A stretch of DNA of 64,000 nucleotides from Merdiplasma sp964643295 (GTDB lineage: Bacteria; Bacillota; Clostridia; Lachnospirales; Lachnospiraceae). Below are positions 15,620-25,271 of this stretch, one piece after another (the stretch's first letter is position 1; each line of letters begins with the position of its first letter). The position numbers and the translations under genes were made by a program. Under the pieces are notes generated by a model. It did no database searches. It was not told where the DNA came from and saw nothing but the letters and a program-made list of their open reading frames with translations. The stretch covers positions 3,548 through 67,547 of the forward strand of contig CAZXSN010000010.1 of NCBI GenBank assembly GCA_964643295.1. Reading direction: 5' to 3'.

Positions 15620-18061
15620 ATGTTTCAGGTAGTAAAGCGTGACGGAAAAATCACAGAGTTTGACCTAAGCAAGATCAGCGATGCGATTACAAAGGCCTTT
15701 GTGGCCACTCAGATGAATTATACGGATGATATCATCAATCTGCTCGCTCTGCGGGTGACGGCAGATTTTCAGCCGAAGATCAAAAGCGACCGCATTGATG
15801 TGGAGAGCATTCAGGACAGCGTGGAGCATGTGCTGGTGCAGGCAGGGTACGCCGATGTGGCGAAGGCCTATATCCTGTACCGCAAGCAGCGGGAGAAAAT
15901 CAGAAATATGAAGTCGACGATCCTGGACTACAAGGAGATCGTCGACAGCTATGTGAAAGTGGAAGACTGGCGCGTCAAGGAGAATTCCACGGTTACCTAT
16001 TCCGTGGGCGGTCTGATCCTAAGCAACTCCGGCGCGGTGACGGCCAACTACTGGCTGTCGGAGATCTATGACCAGGAGATCGCGGATGCGCACAGAAACG
16101 CGGACATTCACCTGCATGATCTGTCCATGCTGACCGGGTACTGCGCGGGATGGTCCCTAAAGCAGCTGATCACGGAAGGCTTAGGCGGCATCCGGGGAAA
16201 GATCACTTCCGCTCCGGCGAAGCATCTGTCCGTACTGTGCAACCAGATGGTGAATTTCCTGGGCATCATGCAGAATGAATGGGCGGGCGCACAGGCGTTT
16301 TCCTCTTTCGATACCTACCTTGCTCCCTTCGTCAAGGTGGACAACTTAAGCTACGCGGATGTGAAGAAGTGCATCGAGTCCTTTGTGTACGGGGTCAATA
16401 CCCCCAGCCGCTGGGGCACACAGGCGCCGTTTTCCAACATCACTCTGGACTGGACGGTTCCCAATGACCTTGCGGAGCTGCCGGCGATCGTGGGCGGCAA
16501 GGAGATGGACTTCTGCTACAAAGACTGCAAAAAAGAGATGGACATGATCAACCGGGCGTTCATCGAGACCATGATCGAGGGCGATTCCGAGGGGCGCGGG
16601 TTCCAGTATCCGATCCCCACCTACTCGATCACCCGGGAGTTTGACTGGTCTGATACGGAAAACAACCGGCTGCTGTTTGAGATGACGGCGAAATACGGGA
16701 CACCCTATTTCTCCAACTATATCAACAGCGATATGGAACCGGGCGATGTGCGCAGCATGTGCTGCCGTCTTCGTCTGGATCTGAGGGAACTGCGCAGGAA
16801 GACCGGCGGCTTCTTTGGCTCCGGGGAGAGCACCGGCAGCGTCGGCGTTGTGACGATCAATCTGCCGCGGATTGCCTATCTGTCGGAGAATGAGGACGAA
16901 TTCTACCGCCGCCTGGACCACATGATGGATGTGTCTGCGCGGTCCCTGAAGGTAAAGCGCAACATCATCACCAGGCTTCTGGATGAGGGGCTGTACCCCT
17001 ACACGAAGAGGTACCTGGGGAATTTCGACAACCATTTCTCCACGATTGGTCTTGTCGGCATGAACGAGGCGACCTTAAATGCGAAGTGGCTGGGCAAGGA
17101 TCTGACAGATCCGGAGGCGCAGGAGTTCGCAAAAGATGTGCTGAACCATATGAGAAACCGTCTGGTGATTTACCAGGAGCAGTACGGCGATCTCTACAAC
17201 CTGGAGGCGACTCCGGCGGAATCGACCGCCTACCGCTTAGCCAAGCACGACAAGGAGCGCTATCCGGATATCCGCACGGCAGGGAAGCCCGGGGATACCC
17301 CGTACTATACCAACAGTTCGCACCTTCCGGTCGATTTTACGTCCGATATTTTTGACGCACTGGATATTCAGGACGAGCTGCAGACGCTGTATACCTCCGG
17401 CACGGTGTTCCATGCGTTCCTAGGGGAGAAGCTTCCGGACTGGAAGTCAGCCGCCACGCTGGTTCGCACGATCGCGGAGAATTACAGGCTGCCGTATTAT
17501 ACGATGTCCCCGACCTATTCCGTCTGCCAGGAGCATGGCTATATCTCCGGCGAGCACTTTGTCTGCCCGAAATGCGGAAAACCCGCCGAGGTGTACAGCC
17601 GCATCACCGGCTACTACCGCCCGGTGCAGAACTGGAACGACGGCAAGACGCAGGAATATGAGAACCGGAAGATGTATAATCCGGAGAACTCCTGCTTTAA
17701 GAAAGTGCAGAGCGCGACGGTGACCGTAAACCGGGACACTTTAACGATCGTGCCGGTGGACGGAAAGAATGCCTCCGAAGAAAAGAAGCAGGAAGAAAAA
17801 CCGGCTATGGCGCGTACTTCCCTGGAGACGGGGGTGAAGAAGTATCTCTTTACTACCAAGACCTGCCCGAACTGCCGTATCGCGAAACAGATGCTGCAGG
17901 GGGAGGAATACACCCTGGTGGACGCGGAAGAAAACCAGGAACTGGTGTCGCGTTACGGTGTGATGCAGGCTCCGACGCTGGTGGTGGTTGACGGGGACGA
18001 TACCAAAAAGTATGTGAATGCCTCCAATATCAAGCGCTACGTGGATGCCGGGAAACAGTAA
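15620..18061 (+). CDS. nrdD: Anaerobic ribonucleoside-triphosphate reductase with fused C-terminal redoxin
   Basis: An 813-residue class III ribonucleotide reductase, which makes deoxyribonucleotides without oxygen using a glycyl radical. Order: ATP-cone (about 1-95, beginning MFQVVKRDGKITEFDLSKIS), the catalytic barrel, a Cys4 zinc site (CQEHGY then CPKCG), and the radical motif RITGYYRPVQNWNDGK near residue 665. After about residue 725 comes an extra domain, YLFTTKTCPNCRIAKQMLQ, with a redox CPNC and a MQAPTLVVV cis-Pro turn, i.e. a glutaredoxin/NrdH-like module. This suggests a redoxin-reduced (NrdD2-like) enzyme carrying its own reductant. The activase gene nrdG is not adjacent. Regulation by NrdR-like boxes and DnaA-like sites is suggested by the upstream region. 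Confidence 0.96.
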   Translation: MFQVVKRDGKITEFDLSKISDAITKAFVATQMNYTDDIINLLALRVTADFQPKIKSDRIDVESIQDSVEHVLVQAGYADVAKAYILYRKQREKIRNMKSTILDYKEIVDSYVKVEDWRVKENSTVTYSVGGLILSNSGAVTANYWLSEIYDQEIADAHRNADIHLHDLSMLTGYCAGWSLKQLITEGLGGIRGKITSAPAKHLSVLCNQMVNFLGIMQNEWAGAQAFSSFDTYLAPFVKVDNLSYADVKKCIESFVYGVNTPSRWGTQAPFSNITLDWTVPNDLAELPAIVGGKEMDFCYKDCKKEMDMINRAFIETMIEGDSEGRGFQYPIPTYSITREFDWSDTENNRLLFEMTAKYGTPYFSNYINSDMEPGDVRSMCCRLRLDLRELRRKTGGFFGSGESTGSVGVVTINLPRIAYLSENEDEFYRRLDHMMDVSARSLKVKRNIITRLLDEGLYPYTKRYLGNFDNHFSTIGLVGMNEATLNAKWLGKDLTDPEAQEFAKDVLNHMRNRLVIYQEQYGDLYNLEATPAESTAYRLAKHDKERYPDIRTAGKPGDTPYYTNSSHLPVDFTSDIFDALDIQDELQTLYTSGTVFHAFLGEKLPDWKSAATLVRTIAENYRLPYYTMSPTYSVCQEHGYISGEHFVCPKCGKPAEVYSRITGYYRPVQNWNDGKTQEYENRKMYNPENSCFKKVQSATVTVNRDTLTIVPVDGKNASEEKKQEEKPAMARTSLETGVKKYLFTTKTCPNCRIAKQMLQGEEYTLVDAEENQELVSRYGVMQAPTLVVVDGDDTKKYVNASNIKRYVDAGKQ

Positions 18062-18130
18062 GAAAAACGCTGCAGTCAGGTGAGGGATCAGGCGGTCAGG
18101 GAAAAGGGCCGCAGCAAAAGAAGACAAAAT

Positions 18131-18168
18131 AAAAAACGCTCCGGTAAACTTATGCCGGGGCGTTTTTT
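18131..18168 (+). terminator. nrdD terminator
   Basis: AAACGCTCCGG (18134-18144) pairs with CCGGGGCGTTT (18155-18165) allowing one G-T pair, followed by T residues. Confidence 0.85.
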
Positions 18169-18208
18169 CACGTGTCCAGGTGCTTTTTTCGCAAACCGGA
18201 GATAGGCA

Positions 18209-18234
18209 TAAAAAACCAATCAAGAACGGATTGG
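18209..18234 (-). terminator. Second, distal terminator of the cold-shock gene
   Basis: On the minus strand, CCAATC and GATTGG (18234-18216) form a short stem followed by TTTTTT. It backs up the stronger hairpin at 18248-18279. Confidence 0.6.
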
Positions 18235-18247
18235 CAAAAAGCAGAAG

Positions 18248-18279
18248 CCCCTTCTGACAGGGGCTTCTGTCAGAAGGGG
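18248..18279 (-). terminator. Cold-shock gene terminator
   Basis: A 13-bp perfect stem, CCCCTTCTGACAG with CTGTCAGAAGGGG, lies 8 bp past the stop codon on the minus strand, followed by CTTCTGCTTTTT. Confidence 0.8.
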
Positions 18280-18286
18280 AAATTCA

Positions 18287-18487
18287 TTAGCATTTCACTA
18301 CATTGGATGCCTGCATACCGCGGGCACCTTCCGTCAAATCGTACGTAACGGCCTGGCCTTCCTCCAGAGTTTTAAATCCTTCCCCCTGGATGGCGGAGAA
18401 ATGTACGAATACATCGGCTCCATCCTCACCGGTAATGAATCCATATCCTTTTTCTGCGTTAAACCACTTTACTGTACCTTTGTTCAC
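18287..18487 (-). CDS. Cold-shock protein, CspA family
   Basis: A 66-residue single OB-fold RNA chaperone. The RNP1 motif KGYGFIT and RNP2 VFVHFSAI bind single-stranded RNA. The start codon is GTG with GGAGG 8 nt upstream. The promoter at 18693-18721 gives a 5' leader of about 200 nt, typical for cold-shock genes whose mRNA structure is temperature-responsive. Two terminators follow. Confidence 0.97.
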   Translation of the reverse strand: MNKGTVKWFNAEKGYGFITGEDGADVFVHFSAIQGEGFKTLEEGQAVTYDLTEGARGMQASNVVKC

Positions 18488-18952
18488 GACGGTACCTCCA
18501 TTTTGATATTGTAAACCACGCTCGGTAATTTCACGGAGTACGCCTGCGCATTCCGCGCATACTCACTTTCTGACAGACGGGGGATACCGATTTTCCTCCG
18601 CCCGCGTCTGCCGTACATTCGTTTCCGGAGTTCCTTACGCGACCAGTCCGAAAGGATCTCCGTTTTAACCTGATTTTCGCAGTTGCCCCTTGATTATATG
18701 CCCCTAAAAAAGATCTGTCAAGGAAATTTTCGCTGTCTGCTGAGAGCAGAAATGCCAAAAACCTCCCTTTTTTCAAGGACTTTTGGCACTTCCGGAAAGA
18801 GGGAAAGTGCTGTATCTTCCTTATTATACAGAAGAAAGACAGCCGCCCCGCCTTATGGTTTCAGTGCATCGAAAGGATGCCCCCGTAAAATTCCCGCCAG
18901 TCACAGCCTCCTAAATTTCCCGCGCAGCCTTTCAAAGCAGCTTTCTTTCCCG
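18488..18952. other. csp leader and intergenic region
   Basis: The left 200 bp form the long leader of the minus-strand csp gene, GC-rich with potential stems, between the promoter at 18693-18721 and the GTG. The remaining 230 bp separate that promoter from the stop codon of the exported chaperone gene. I see no gene in it. Confidence 0.6.
18693..18721 (-). promoter_or_regulatory. Cold-shock gene promoter
   Basis: On the minus strand, a perfect TTGACA (18721-18716) and a perfect TATAAT (18698-18693) are 17 bp apart, the strongest consensus promoter in the window. Confidence 0.85.
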
Positions 18953-20179
18953 TCAGGGACCTTCGCCTTCATCGACTGGCAGCGATGTCTCTTCCGGCTC
19001 GGAAGAATCCTCTGTGAACTCTTCTGCAGGTTCCTCAATCTCCTCTACTTCCGCACCCGGATCCTGCGTGTCTGCCTCCTCTTCATCGGGAAGCGGAGCA
19101 TCGACGATAGTGGCATCTTCCAGCAGCAGCGCTCCGATTTTATCCGTGTATTCCACCCAGACGATGTGCTCTTTGCCGTTATCCTGCTCGAAGGTTTCGG
19201 CATCCTCATAGCCGTAGAGAGGATACTGTTCCTCCAGATAGGCGGTATAGTCCTCCTCGGTGAGCTCGATTCCCTCCTGTTCGCAGTAGGCGCTGATAAA
19301 CAGACGCTGGTTGACGGTCGTCATGATCTCTTTTTCCATGTCGTCCTCGGTCATGCCGAAGGCTTCCAGAAGTTCATCCCGGGACATGCCGTACATCTCC
19401 GCAAACGAATCATAGTTTTCCTCCACGCTCTGTCTGCAGGTTTCATACAGCTCATCGGGGTAGCCGCTGAATTCACTCAGTTCCATGGCGGCGTTTAATG
19501 CGCTTGTCCCCGCCTCGACCATACTCTGCTGGTCGTACTGCTCCTGCAGGCTTTCCTGCAGGGAAGATTCATACTCTTCGATGGAATCGTAGCCGAAGTT
19601 TTCCTGTACAAATTCATCGGTATATTCCGGCATGGTGGTCTCCTCAATCGAGGTGATCGAAACGGTGAAGTTTACGGTTTTGTCAACCCATTCCTCGTAC
19701 GGAGCGTCCTCGTCAAAGGAGCAGGAGAACGATTTTTCCTCCCCGGGTGTCATCCCGGTCAGCTGCTCATCAAATTCCGGGCCAAACTCCTCAAACCCTA
19801 AGTCTAAGACATACTCGTCCTCGTCGAGGAAAGGTTCCTCCTCCCCCTCTATCGTGACATTCAAGCTGACGGTCAGGGTATCTTCCTCTTTCGCGGGGCG
19901 TGTTACTTCCTTTGTTTCCGCGAAATCGTAGAGACTGCTCTCCACCTCCATGTCGACTTCTTCTTCGGAAACCTCATAGTAGGGCGATTCCACCTCCAGC
20001 TCACTGAAATCTCCGAGCGTGACATAGTCAGAGGCATCCTCTATGAGATAGCTGCTTAAGGTTTCGTCCGCCTGTGAAGAGTCCTCCTCTGCGGCGAGAA
20101 CGTTTCTGTTCGTCCCGGCTCCGGCGATGAGCACTGCGGTCAGCAGGGCCGATGCAATAACAAGTGGTTTTTTCTCCAT
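18953..20179 (-). CDS. Exported trigger-factor-like chaperone / FKBP-type prolyl isomerase
   Basis: A 408-residue protein with a signal peptide (MEKKPLVIASALLTAVL, cleavage probably after VLAA near residue 32). An FKBP-like domain at about 95-190 includes LDLGFEEFGPEFDEQLTGM and GEEKSFSCSF. After it comes an all-helical segment (about 200-370) like the trigger-factor C-terminal chaperone domain, and a very acidic Glu/Pro tail. The ribosome-binding N-domain of cytosolic trigger factor is absent, as expected for a secreted relative. ATG 20179 was chosen because the signal peptide starts there and GGAAAGG lies upstream; the frame is open to 20722. It probably helps exported proteins fold. Confidence 0.85.
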   Translation of the reverse strand: MEKKPLVIASALLTAVLIAGAGTNRNVLAAEEDSSQADETLSSYLIEDASDYVTLGDFSELEVESPYYEVSEEEVDMEVESSLYDFAETKEVTRPAKEEDTLTVSLNVTIEGEEEPFLDEDEYVLDLGFEEFGPEFDEQLTGMTPGEEKSFSCSFDEDAPYEEWVDKTVNFTVSITSIEETTMPEYTDEFVQENFGYDSIEEYESSLQESLQEQYDQQSMVEAGTSALNAAMELSEFSGYPDELYETCRQSVEENYDSFAEMYGMSRDELLEAFGMTEDDMEKEIMTTVNQRLFISAYCEQEGIELTEEDYTAYLEEQYPLYGYEDAETFEQDNGKEHIVWVEYTDKIGALLLEDATIVDAPLPDEEEADTQDPGAEVEEIEEPAEEFTEDSSEPEETSLPVDEGEGP

Positions 20180-20335
20180 ACCTTTCGTACCTTTCCTGTT
20201 TAAGCGGCGCATGAGGGAAGAATCCTTCCCATCCGCGCATTGCGTCTTTCTCTCATCCAAAAAGGAAGAAGTCCCGTATTTTCCGGCCGGGACGCACAAA
20301 GTTTGGATGCGTGGTCTATATCTTAAAGAATAAAT

Positions 20336-20364
20336 GTGACAGAATTGTGAAAACGTGCTATACT
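20336..20364 (+). promoter_or_regulatory. cca promoter
   Basis: GTGACA (20336-20341) and TATACT (20359-20364) with a 17 bp spacer lie about 75 nt before the cca start. Confidence 0.6.
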
Positions 20365-20437
20365 TTTCTGGAGGCAAGAAAGTCCGGGGACCTGTGAATC
20401 GAAACGGCGCATCATCAGTATTGCGAAAGGAACTGCC

Positions 20438-21793
20438 ATGAGAATCAAACTTCCGGAAAAAGTGAAAACGATCCTTTCTGCCCTGGAGCGGCACGGATAC
20501 GAGGGCTATGCGGTCGGCGGCTGTGTGCGGGATTCCCTTCTGGGAAAACAGCCCGACGACTGGGACATCACCACCTCTGCCTCTCCCCTGCAGGTGAAAG
20601 CGCTGTTTCCCCGCACCGTGGATACCGGGATTGAGCACGGGACCGTTACAGTGCTGATCGGCAAAGAGCGGTTTGAAGTGACAACCTATCGGATCGATGG
20701 GATTTACGAGGATGGCCGTCATCCGCGGGAAGTGACTTTTACCTCGGCCCTGGAGGAGGACTTAAGGCGCCGGGATTTTACGATCAACGCCATGGCCTAC
20801 AACGAGCAGCAGGGGCTGATCGATCTGTTTGGCGGGATGGAGGATTTGCGTCTGGGGGTCATCCGCTGCGTGGGAGACGCGAAGGAACGGTTCGGGGAGG
20901 ATGCCCTGCGGATGATGCGGGCGGTGCGTTTCTGTGCCCAGCTGGGGTTTCGCCTGGAAGATAAGACAGCCCGGGATATCCATTGCCTGGCCGGAAATCT
21001 GTGTAAGATCAGCGCGGAGCGCATTCAGACGGAGCTTACGAAACTTTTGATTTCCCCGCACCCGGCCGGGCTTAGTCTGGCCTGGGAAACAGGAATCACG
21101 GCGGTCGTGCTGCCGGAGTTTGACCGCATCATGGAGCAGCCGCAAAACAGCGCTCACCATATTTATTCCGTGGGAGAGCATACGCTGCGGGCGATGGAGA
21201 GTATTGCCCCGGAGAAAGTGCTGCGTTTGACCATGCTGCTGCACGATATGGGAAAACCGGCAGTGGCTGTCACAGATGCGAACGGCATCTATCATTTCCA
21301 TGGTCATGCCGCAGAGAGCGAGAAGATCGCTGCCGGTATTTTAAAACGCCTGAAGTATGACAACGATACCCGCGATAAGGTCTGCCGCCTGGTGAAAAAC
21401 CATTCCCTCTACCCTGCCGCCACGCCGGAAGGAGTGCGCCGGGGAATTGTTCAGGTGGGGGAAGATCTGTTTGAAAAGTTTCTGGAGGTCAAACGGGCGG
21501 ATATCCTGGGACAAAATCCGGCGGTGCAGGAGGAGAAACTTGCCTACCTGAAGAAGGTGCGCTCCCTGTATGAGGAAATCCTTCTTCACGGGGACTGCCT
21601 GTCGCTGAAAAGTCTGGCGGTTTCCGGGCGCGATCTGATCGCGGATGGGATAAAGCCAGGCCCCGGGATGGGGGAGATTTTACATGCGCTTCTGGAGGAA
21701 GTCCTGGCCGATCCGGGGAAAAATAACCGGGAGTGGCTGCTGTCCCGCAGCCGGATCCTTATGGGCGCAGATACGAAAATGCTGGATACGTAA
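20438..21793 (+). CDS. cca: CCA tRNA nucleotidyltransferase
   Basis: A 451-residue enzyme that adds or repairs the 3'-CCA of tRNAs. The nucleotidyltransferase head has YAVGGCVRDSLLG and DDWDITTSA with the metal-binding Asp pair. RRDFTINAMAY and the ED-R helix (FGEDALRMMRAVRF) are the class II motifs. A C-terminal HD domain (LLHDMGKPAV at about 267-276, then YHFHGHAAES) adds phosphohydrolase-type motifs, common in clostridial versions. Length is normal. It is divergent from the exported chaperone and has its own promoter. Confidence 0.96.
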   Translation: MRIKLPEKVKTILSALERHGYEGYAVGGCVRDSLLGKQPDDWDITTSASPLQVKALFPRTVDTGIEHGTVTVLIGKERFEVTTYRIDGIYEDGRHPREVTFTSALEEDLRRRDFTINAMAYNEQQGLIDLFGGMEDLRLGVIRCVGDAKERFGEDALRMMRAVRFCAQLGFRLEDKTARDIHCLAGNLCKISAERIQTELTKLLISPHPAGLSLAWETGITAVVLPEFDRIMEQPQNSAHHIYSVGEHTLRAMESIAPEKVLRLTMLLHDMGKPAVAVTDANGIYHFHGHAAESEKIAAGILKRLKYDNDTRDKVCRLVKNHSLYPAATPEGVRRGIVQVGEDLFEKFLEVKRADILGQNPAVQEEKLAYLKKVRSLYEEILLHGDCLSLKSLAVSGRDLIADGIKPGPGMGEILHALLEEVLADPGKNNREWLLSRSRILMGADTKMLDT

Positions 21794-22000
21794 GGGTATC
21801 TTAAGCGCAAAAAGGACAGGGAAGCCAGGATCCAAACTTTTCATATAGAAAGGAAGCGGTTCATGGAAGTTTTGCGCAAGACGCGTCTTTTACGATGTAC
21901 ATAAGGTTCTCTTGCAGGAACAGCGGGACAGATTGAATCACTGGAAGAAAAGCAGGAAGGAATTCAGACGAAGAACGAAACTTAAACGAGGAGAAAGAGT

Positions 22001-23269
22001 ATGAAATTTATTTCCACACCGGTAAAAGGGATGAACGATTTTCTGCCTGCGCAGATGCGGCTGCGGCAGCATGTGCTGGGCCTGATCAGGGAGACTTATG
22101 CGGCCTACGGGTTTGATGAGATTGAGACTCCGGCGATCGAGCACATTGAGAACCTGACCGGTAAGCAGGGCGGCGAGAATGAAAAGCTGATCTTTAAGAT
22201 CTTAAAGCGCGGGCGGGAACTGGAGAGGGGACTGGAAACGGGAGAGCTTTCCGAGGAGGGGCTTCGCTATGATCTGACCGTGCCCCTGGCCCGCTATTAT
22301 GCCAACAACAAGAACAGCCTTCCGTCGCCGTTAAAGGCGCTGCAGATCGGCAGCGTGTGGCGGGCGGATAAGCCGCAGAAAGGGCGGTTTCGCCAGTTTA
22401 CGCAGTGCGATATTGACATTATCGGCGATGGCTCGATCATGGCGGAGATTGAACTGATTGCCGCGACTGCGCGGGCGCTGACGCGGATTTTTTCAGAGGT
22501 GGGGATCCATGAATTCACGGTTCTTTTAAATGACCGCCGGATTTTAAAGGCGATGGCCGCCTGCGCCGGATTCTCAGAAGAGGATTTTGATGAGGTGTTT
22601 ATCATCCTGGACAAGATGGACAAGATCGGTCTGGAGGGAGTAAAGGAAGCACTGCTGAAAAGTGAGTATCCGCCGCAGGCGGTGGAGGCGTATGTCTCCC
22701 TGTTTTCGCACTTCACGCCCGATTTGACCAGTACTGCGTTCTGTAAGGCAGCCTGTGCCGGATTCCTGGATGAGAAGGTGCCGGAGGGGCTGGATTCGAT
22801 TATGGAGAGCGTCTCCGGTATGATCGACCCAAAGGTGCGCCTGGTCTTTGATCCCACTCTGGTGCGGGGGATGTCCTATTATACGGGCACGATCTTCGAG
22901 ATTCGCTTGGAAGGCTATCCGTTCTCGGTGGCAGGGGGCGGCCGCTACGACGAGATGATCGGCCGCTTTGGCGGTCAAAACGCTCCTGCCTGCGGATTTT
23001 CGATTGGATTTGAGCGAATCATCACGGTTCTTACGGATCTAAAATGGCAGGAAGCTAACGGCGGGAAACAGAAAGTGGCCTTCCTGGTAGAGGAAAAGGC
23101 GGACGGCGGGAAACTTCGTGAAGTGTTTGAGAAAGCGACTCTGCTTCGCTCACAGGGGATGATCGTGCGCGTGGAGCCGCTGAAAAAGAACGCGAAATTT
23201 CAGGTGGAGACGCTGGAGAAAAACGGCTACACCGAGATTAAAAAAGTTTACGGGGATACACAGCTGTAA
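22001..23269 (+). CDS. hisS: Histidyl-tRNA synthetase
   Basis: A 422-residue class II synthetase. Motif 1 surrounds KGMNDFLPAQM. Motif 2 is QIGSVWRADKPQKGRFRQF. The histidine-specific motifs appear as LVRGMSYYTGTIFEI (Ser where Asp is usual) and GGGRYDEMIGRFGG. Motif 3 is GFSIGFERI. A short anticodon-binding domain (about 365-422) is present, so a HisZ regulatory paralogue is less likely. I found no T-box leader in the 207 bp upstream. The mild motif changes point to the clostridial subgroup of HisRS. Confidence 0.88.
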   Translation: MKFISTPVKGMNDFLPAQMRLRQHVLGLIRETYAAYGFDEIETPAIEHIENLTGKQGGENEKLIFKILKRGRELERGLETGELSEEGLRYDLTVPLARYYANNKNSLPSPLKALQIGSVWRADKPQKGRFRQFTQCDIDIIGDGSIMAEIELIAATARALTRIFSEVGIHEFTVLLNDRRILKAMAACAGFSEEDFDEVFIILDKMDKIGLEGVKEALLKSEYPPQAVEAYVSLFSHFTPDLTSTAFCKAACAGFLDEKVPEGLDSIMESVSGMIDPKVRLVFDPTLVRGMSYYTGTIFEIRLEGYPFSVAGGGRYDEMIGRFGGQNAPACGFSIGFERIITVLTDLKWQEANGGKQKVAFLVEEKADGGKLREVFEKATLLRSQGMIVRVEPLKKNAKFQVETLEKNGYTEIKKVYGDTQL

Positions 23270-23540
23270 TTCGTCTGCGTAAGAACCGGGCAGAAAGCTG
23301 CCGGGGGAAAGGGAGTATCCTGACGGGTTTTGAACGACTGTTCCTTTTTCCGGAACAGGGTTTGAAGAAATCCGCAGAGAAAAAGGACTGCGGGGCGGTT
23401 AAGAAACGCCCATTCGTAAGGTGTTGGCAGGATGCGCATGCGGCTTACGCGGCGCAGGATGAGAAAAAGTTCCTAACCCGTTTCCTTTCGGGAACGGTTG
23501 TATTATAATCAAAGAAAAAATATGCGCAGGAGGTAGCGGA

Positions 23541-25271
23541 ATGGAGTATAAGAAAGTATATGAGGAGTGGCTTACAAATCCCTGTTTTGACGAGGCGACG
23601 AAGGAAGAGCTGCGCTCGATTGCCGGTGATGAGAACGAGATCCGGGAGCGCTTCTACAGCGAGCTGGAATTTGGCACCGCCGGTCTGCGGGGCATCATCG
23701 GAGCGGGCACCAACCGTATGAATGTCTATGTGGTGCGCAAGGCGACTCAGGGCCTGGCCAACTACATTCTCAAGGTCGGGGGACAGGAGAAGGGTGTGGC
23801 GATCGCTTACGATTCCCGCAGGATGTCCCCGGAGTTCGCCGATGTCGCGGCTCTTTGCCTGGCGGCCAACGGCATCAAGGCCTATGTGTTTGAGTCGCTT
23901 CGCCCGACACCGGAGCTTTCCTTTGCGGTGCGTACCCTGCACTGCATCGCGGGTATCAACATCACGGCCAGCCATAATCCGGCGGAGTACAACGGATACA
24001 AAGTGTACTGGGAGGACGGGGCGCAGATCACGCCGCCGCACGATACCGGGATTATGGCGGAAGTCAAGAACGTGACCGACTACAGCGCGGCTAAGACCAT
24101 GGACAAGGACGCGGCCATCGCGGCAGGACTCTATGAAGTGATCGGCGCCGAGATCGATGATCAGTTTATCGAACAGCTGAAAAGTCAGGTGCTGCATCTG
24201 GATGCCATCAAAGAGCAGCAGAAGAATTTAAAGATCGTTTATACTCCCCTGCACGGGACGGGGAACATTCCCGCCAGGAGAGTGTTAAAGGAACTGGGAT
24301 TTGAGAATGTCTACGTCGTGAAGGAGCAGGAGCTGCCCGACGGCAACTTCCCGACTGTCAGCTATCCGAACCCGGAGGCGGCGGAAGCCTTTGAGCTTGG
24401 CTTAAAGCTGGCAAAGGAAATCGATGCCGATCTGGTGCTGGCGACCGATCCGGATGCGGACCGCCTCGGTGTGCGGGTGAAGGACAGGGACGGCGTTTAC
24501 CATGATCTGACCGGAAATATGTCCGGCTGCCTGCTGGCCGATTATGAGATCGGGCAGCGCAAGGCCTTAAAAGGTCTGCCCGAGGACGGGGTTCTGATCA
24601 AGACAATCGTTACCACGAACATGGCGGATGCGATCGCCAAGTATTACGGGGTGGAACTTGTCGAGGTGCTCACCGGATTTAAGTACATCGGCCAGCAGAT
24701 TTTAGGCTTTGAGCAGAAGGGAAAAGGCACCTATCTGTTTGGGTTTGAGGAGAGTTACGGCTGCCTGATCGGCACCCATGCGCGGGACAAAGACGCGATC
24801 GTGGCGACGATGGCTCTGTGCGAGGCGGCTGCCTGGTATAAGTCCCAGGGAATGACGCTGTGGGATGCGATGATCGGGCTGTATGAGCGGTACGGCTATT
24901 ATAAGGATGCGATCAAGTCCGTCTCCTTAAAGGGTGTGGAGGGGCTGCAGAAGATCCAGGAGATCATGGAGACTTTGCGTGCGCAGACTCCCGAGACCTT
25001 AGGCGGATACAAGGTGCTTTCCTTCCGGGACTACAAAACCGGCATCATCCGCGATCTGACAACCGGAGAAGAGCGTCCGTCCGGACTTCCGACTTCCAAC
25101 GTGCTCTACTATGACCTGACCGATGACGCCTGGCTGTGCGTGCGTCCGTCCGGCACGGAACCCAAGGTGAAGTTCTATTACGGCGTGAAGGGAGTGTCTC
25201 TTGAGGATGCCGACAGCAAATCGGAAGCTTTCGGTGAGGAAGTGCTGAAGATGATCCAGGAGATGCTGTGA
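23541..25271 (+). CDS. Phosphoglucomutase / phosphomannomutase family enzyme
   Basis: A 576-residue alpha-D-phosphohexomutase linking glucose-1-phosphate and glucose-6-phosphate for glycogen, cell-wall and sugar-nucleotide metabolism. The active-site loop is TASHNPAEYNGYK with the phosphoserine (about 141). The metal loop is DPDADRLGV and the sugar-binding loop GFEESYG. The C-terminal phosphate-binding loop is RPSGTEPKVKFY. Length fits the PgcA group. The ATG has AGGAGG 7 nt upstream and a perfect TATAAT lies about 35 bp before it. The stop codon overlaps the mazG start. Confidence 0.95.
   Translation: MEYKKVYEEWLTNPCFDEATKEELRSIAGDENEIRERFYSELEFGTAGLRGIIGAGTNRMNVYVVRKATQGLANYILKVGGQEKGVAIAYDSRRMSPEFADVAALCLAANGIKAYVFESLRPTPELSFAVRTLHCIAGINITASHNPAEYNGYKVYWEDGAQITPPHDTGIMAEVKNVTDYSAAKTMDKDAAIAAGLYEVIGAEIDDQFIEQLKSQVLHLDAIKEQQKNLKIVYTPLHGTGNIPARRVLKELGFENVYVVKEQELPDGNFPTVSYPNPEAAEAFELGLKLAKEIDADLVLATDPDADRLGVRVKDRDGVYHDLTGNMSGCLLADYEIGQRKALKGLPEDGVLIKTIVTTNMADAIAKYYGVELVEVLTGFKYIGQQILGFEQKGKGTYLFGFEESYGCLIGTHARDKDAIVATMALCEAAAWYKSQGMTLWDAMIGLYERYGYYKDAIKSVSLKGVEGLQKIQEIMETLRAQTPETLGGYKVLSFRDYKTGIIRDLTTGEERPSGLPTSNVLYYDLTDDAWLCVRPSGTEPKVKFYYGVKGVSLEDADSKSEAFGEEVLKMIQEML

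Noticed and set aside
18248..18279. Palindromic sequence as a CRISPR or REP element
   Set aside because: It is a single hairpin with a T-rich tail just past the csp stop codon, a terminator.
21794..22000. T-box leader or small gene before hisS
   Set aside because: No T-box sequence (AGGGTGGNACCGCG-like) or specifier stem is visible. A 13-codon frame (21863-21904) with a ribosome-like site is too short to support.
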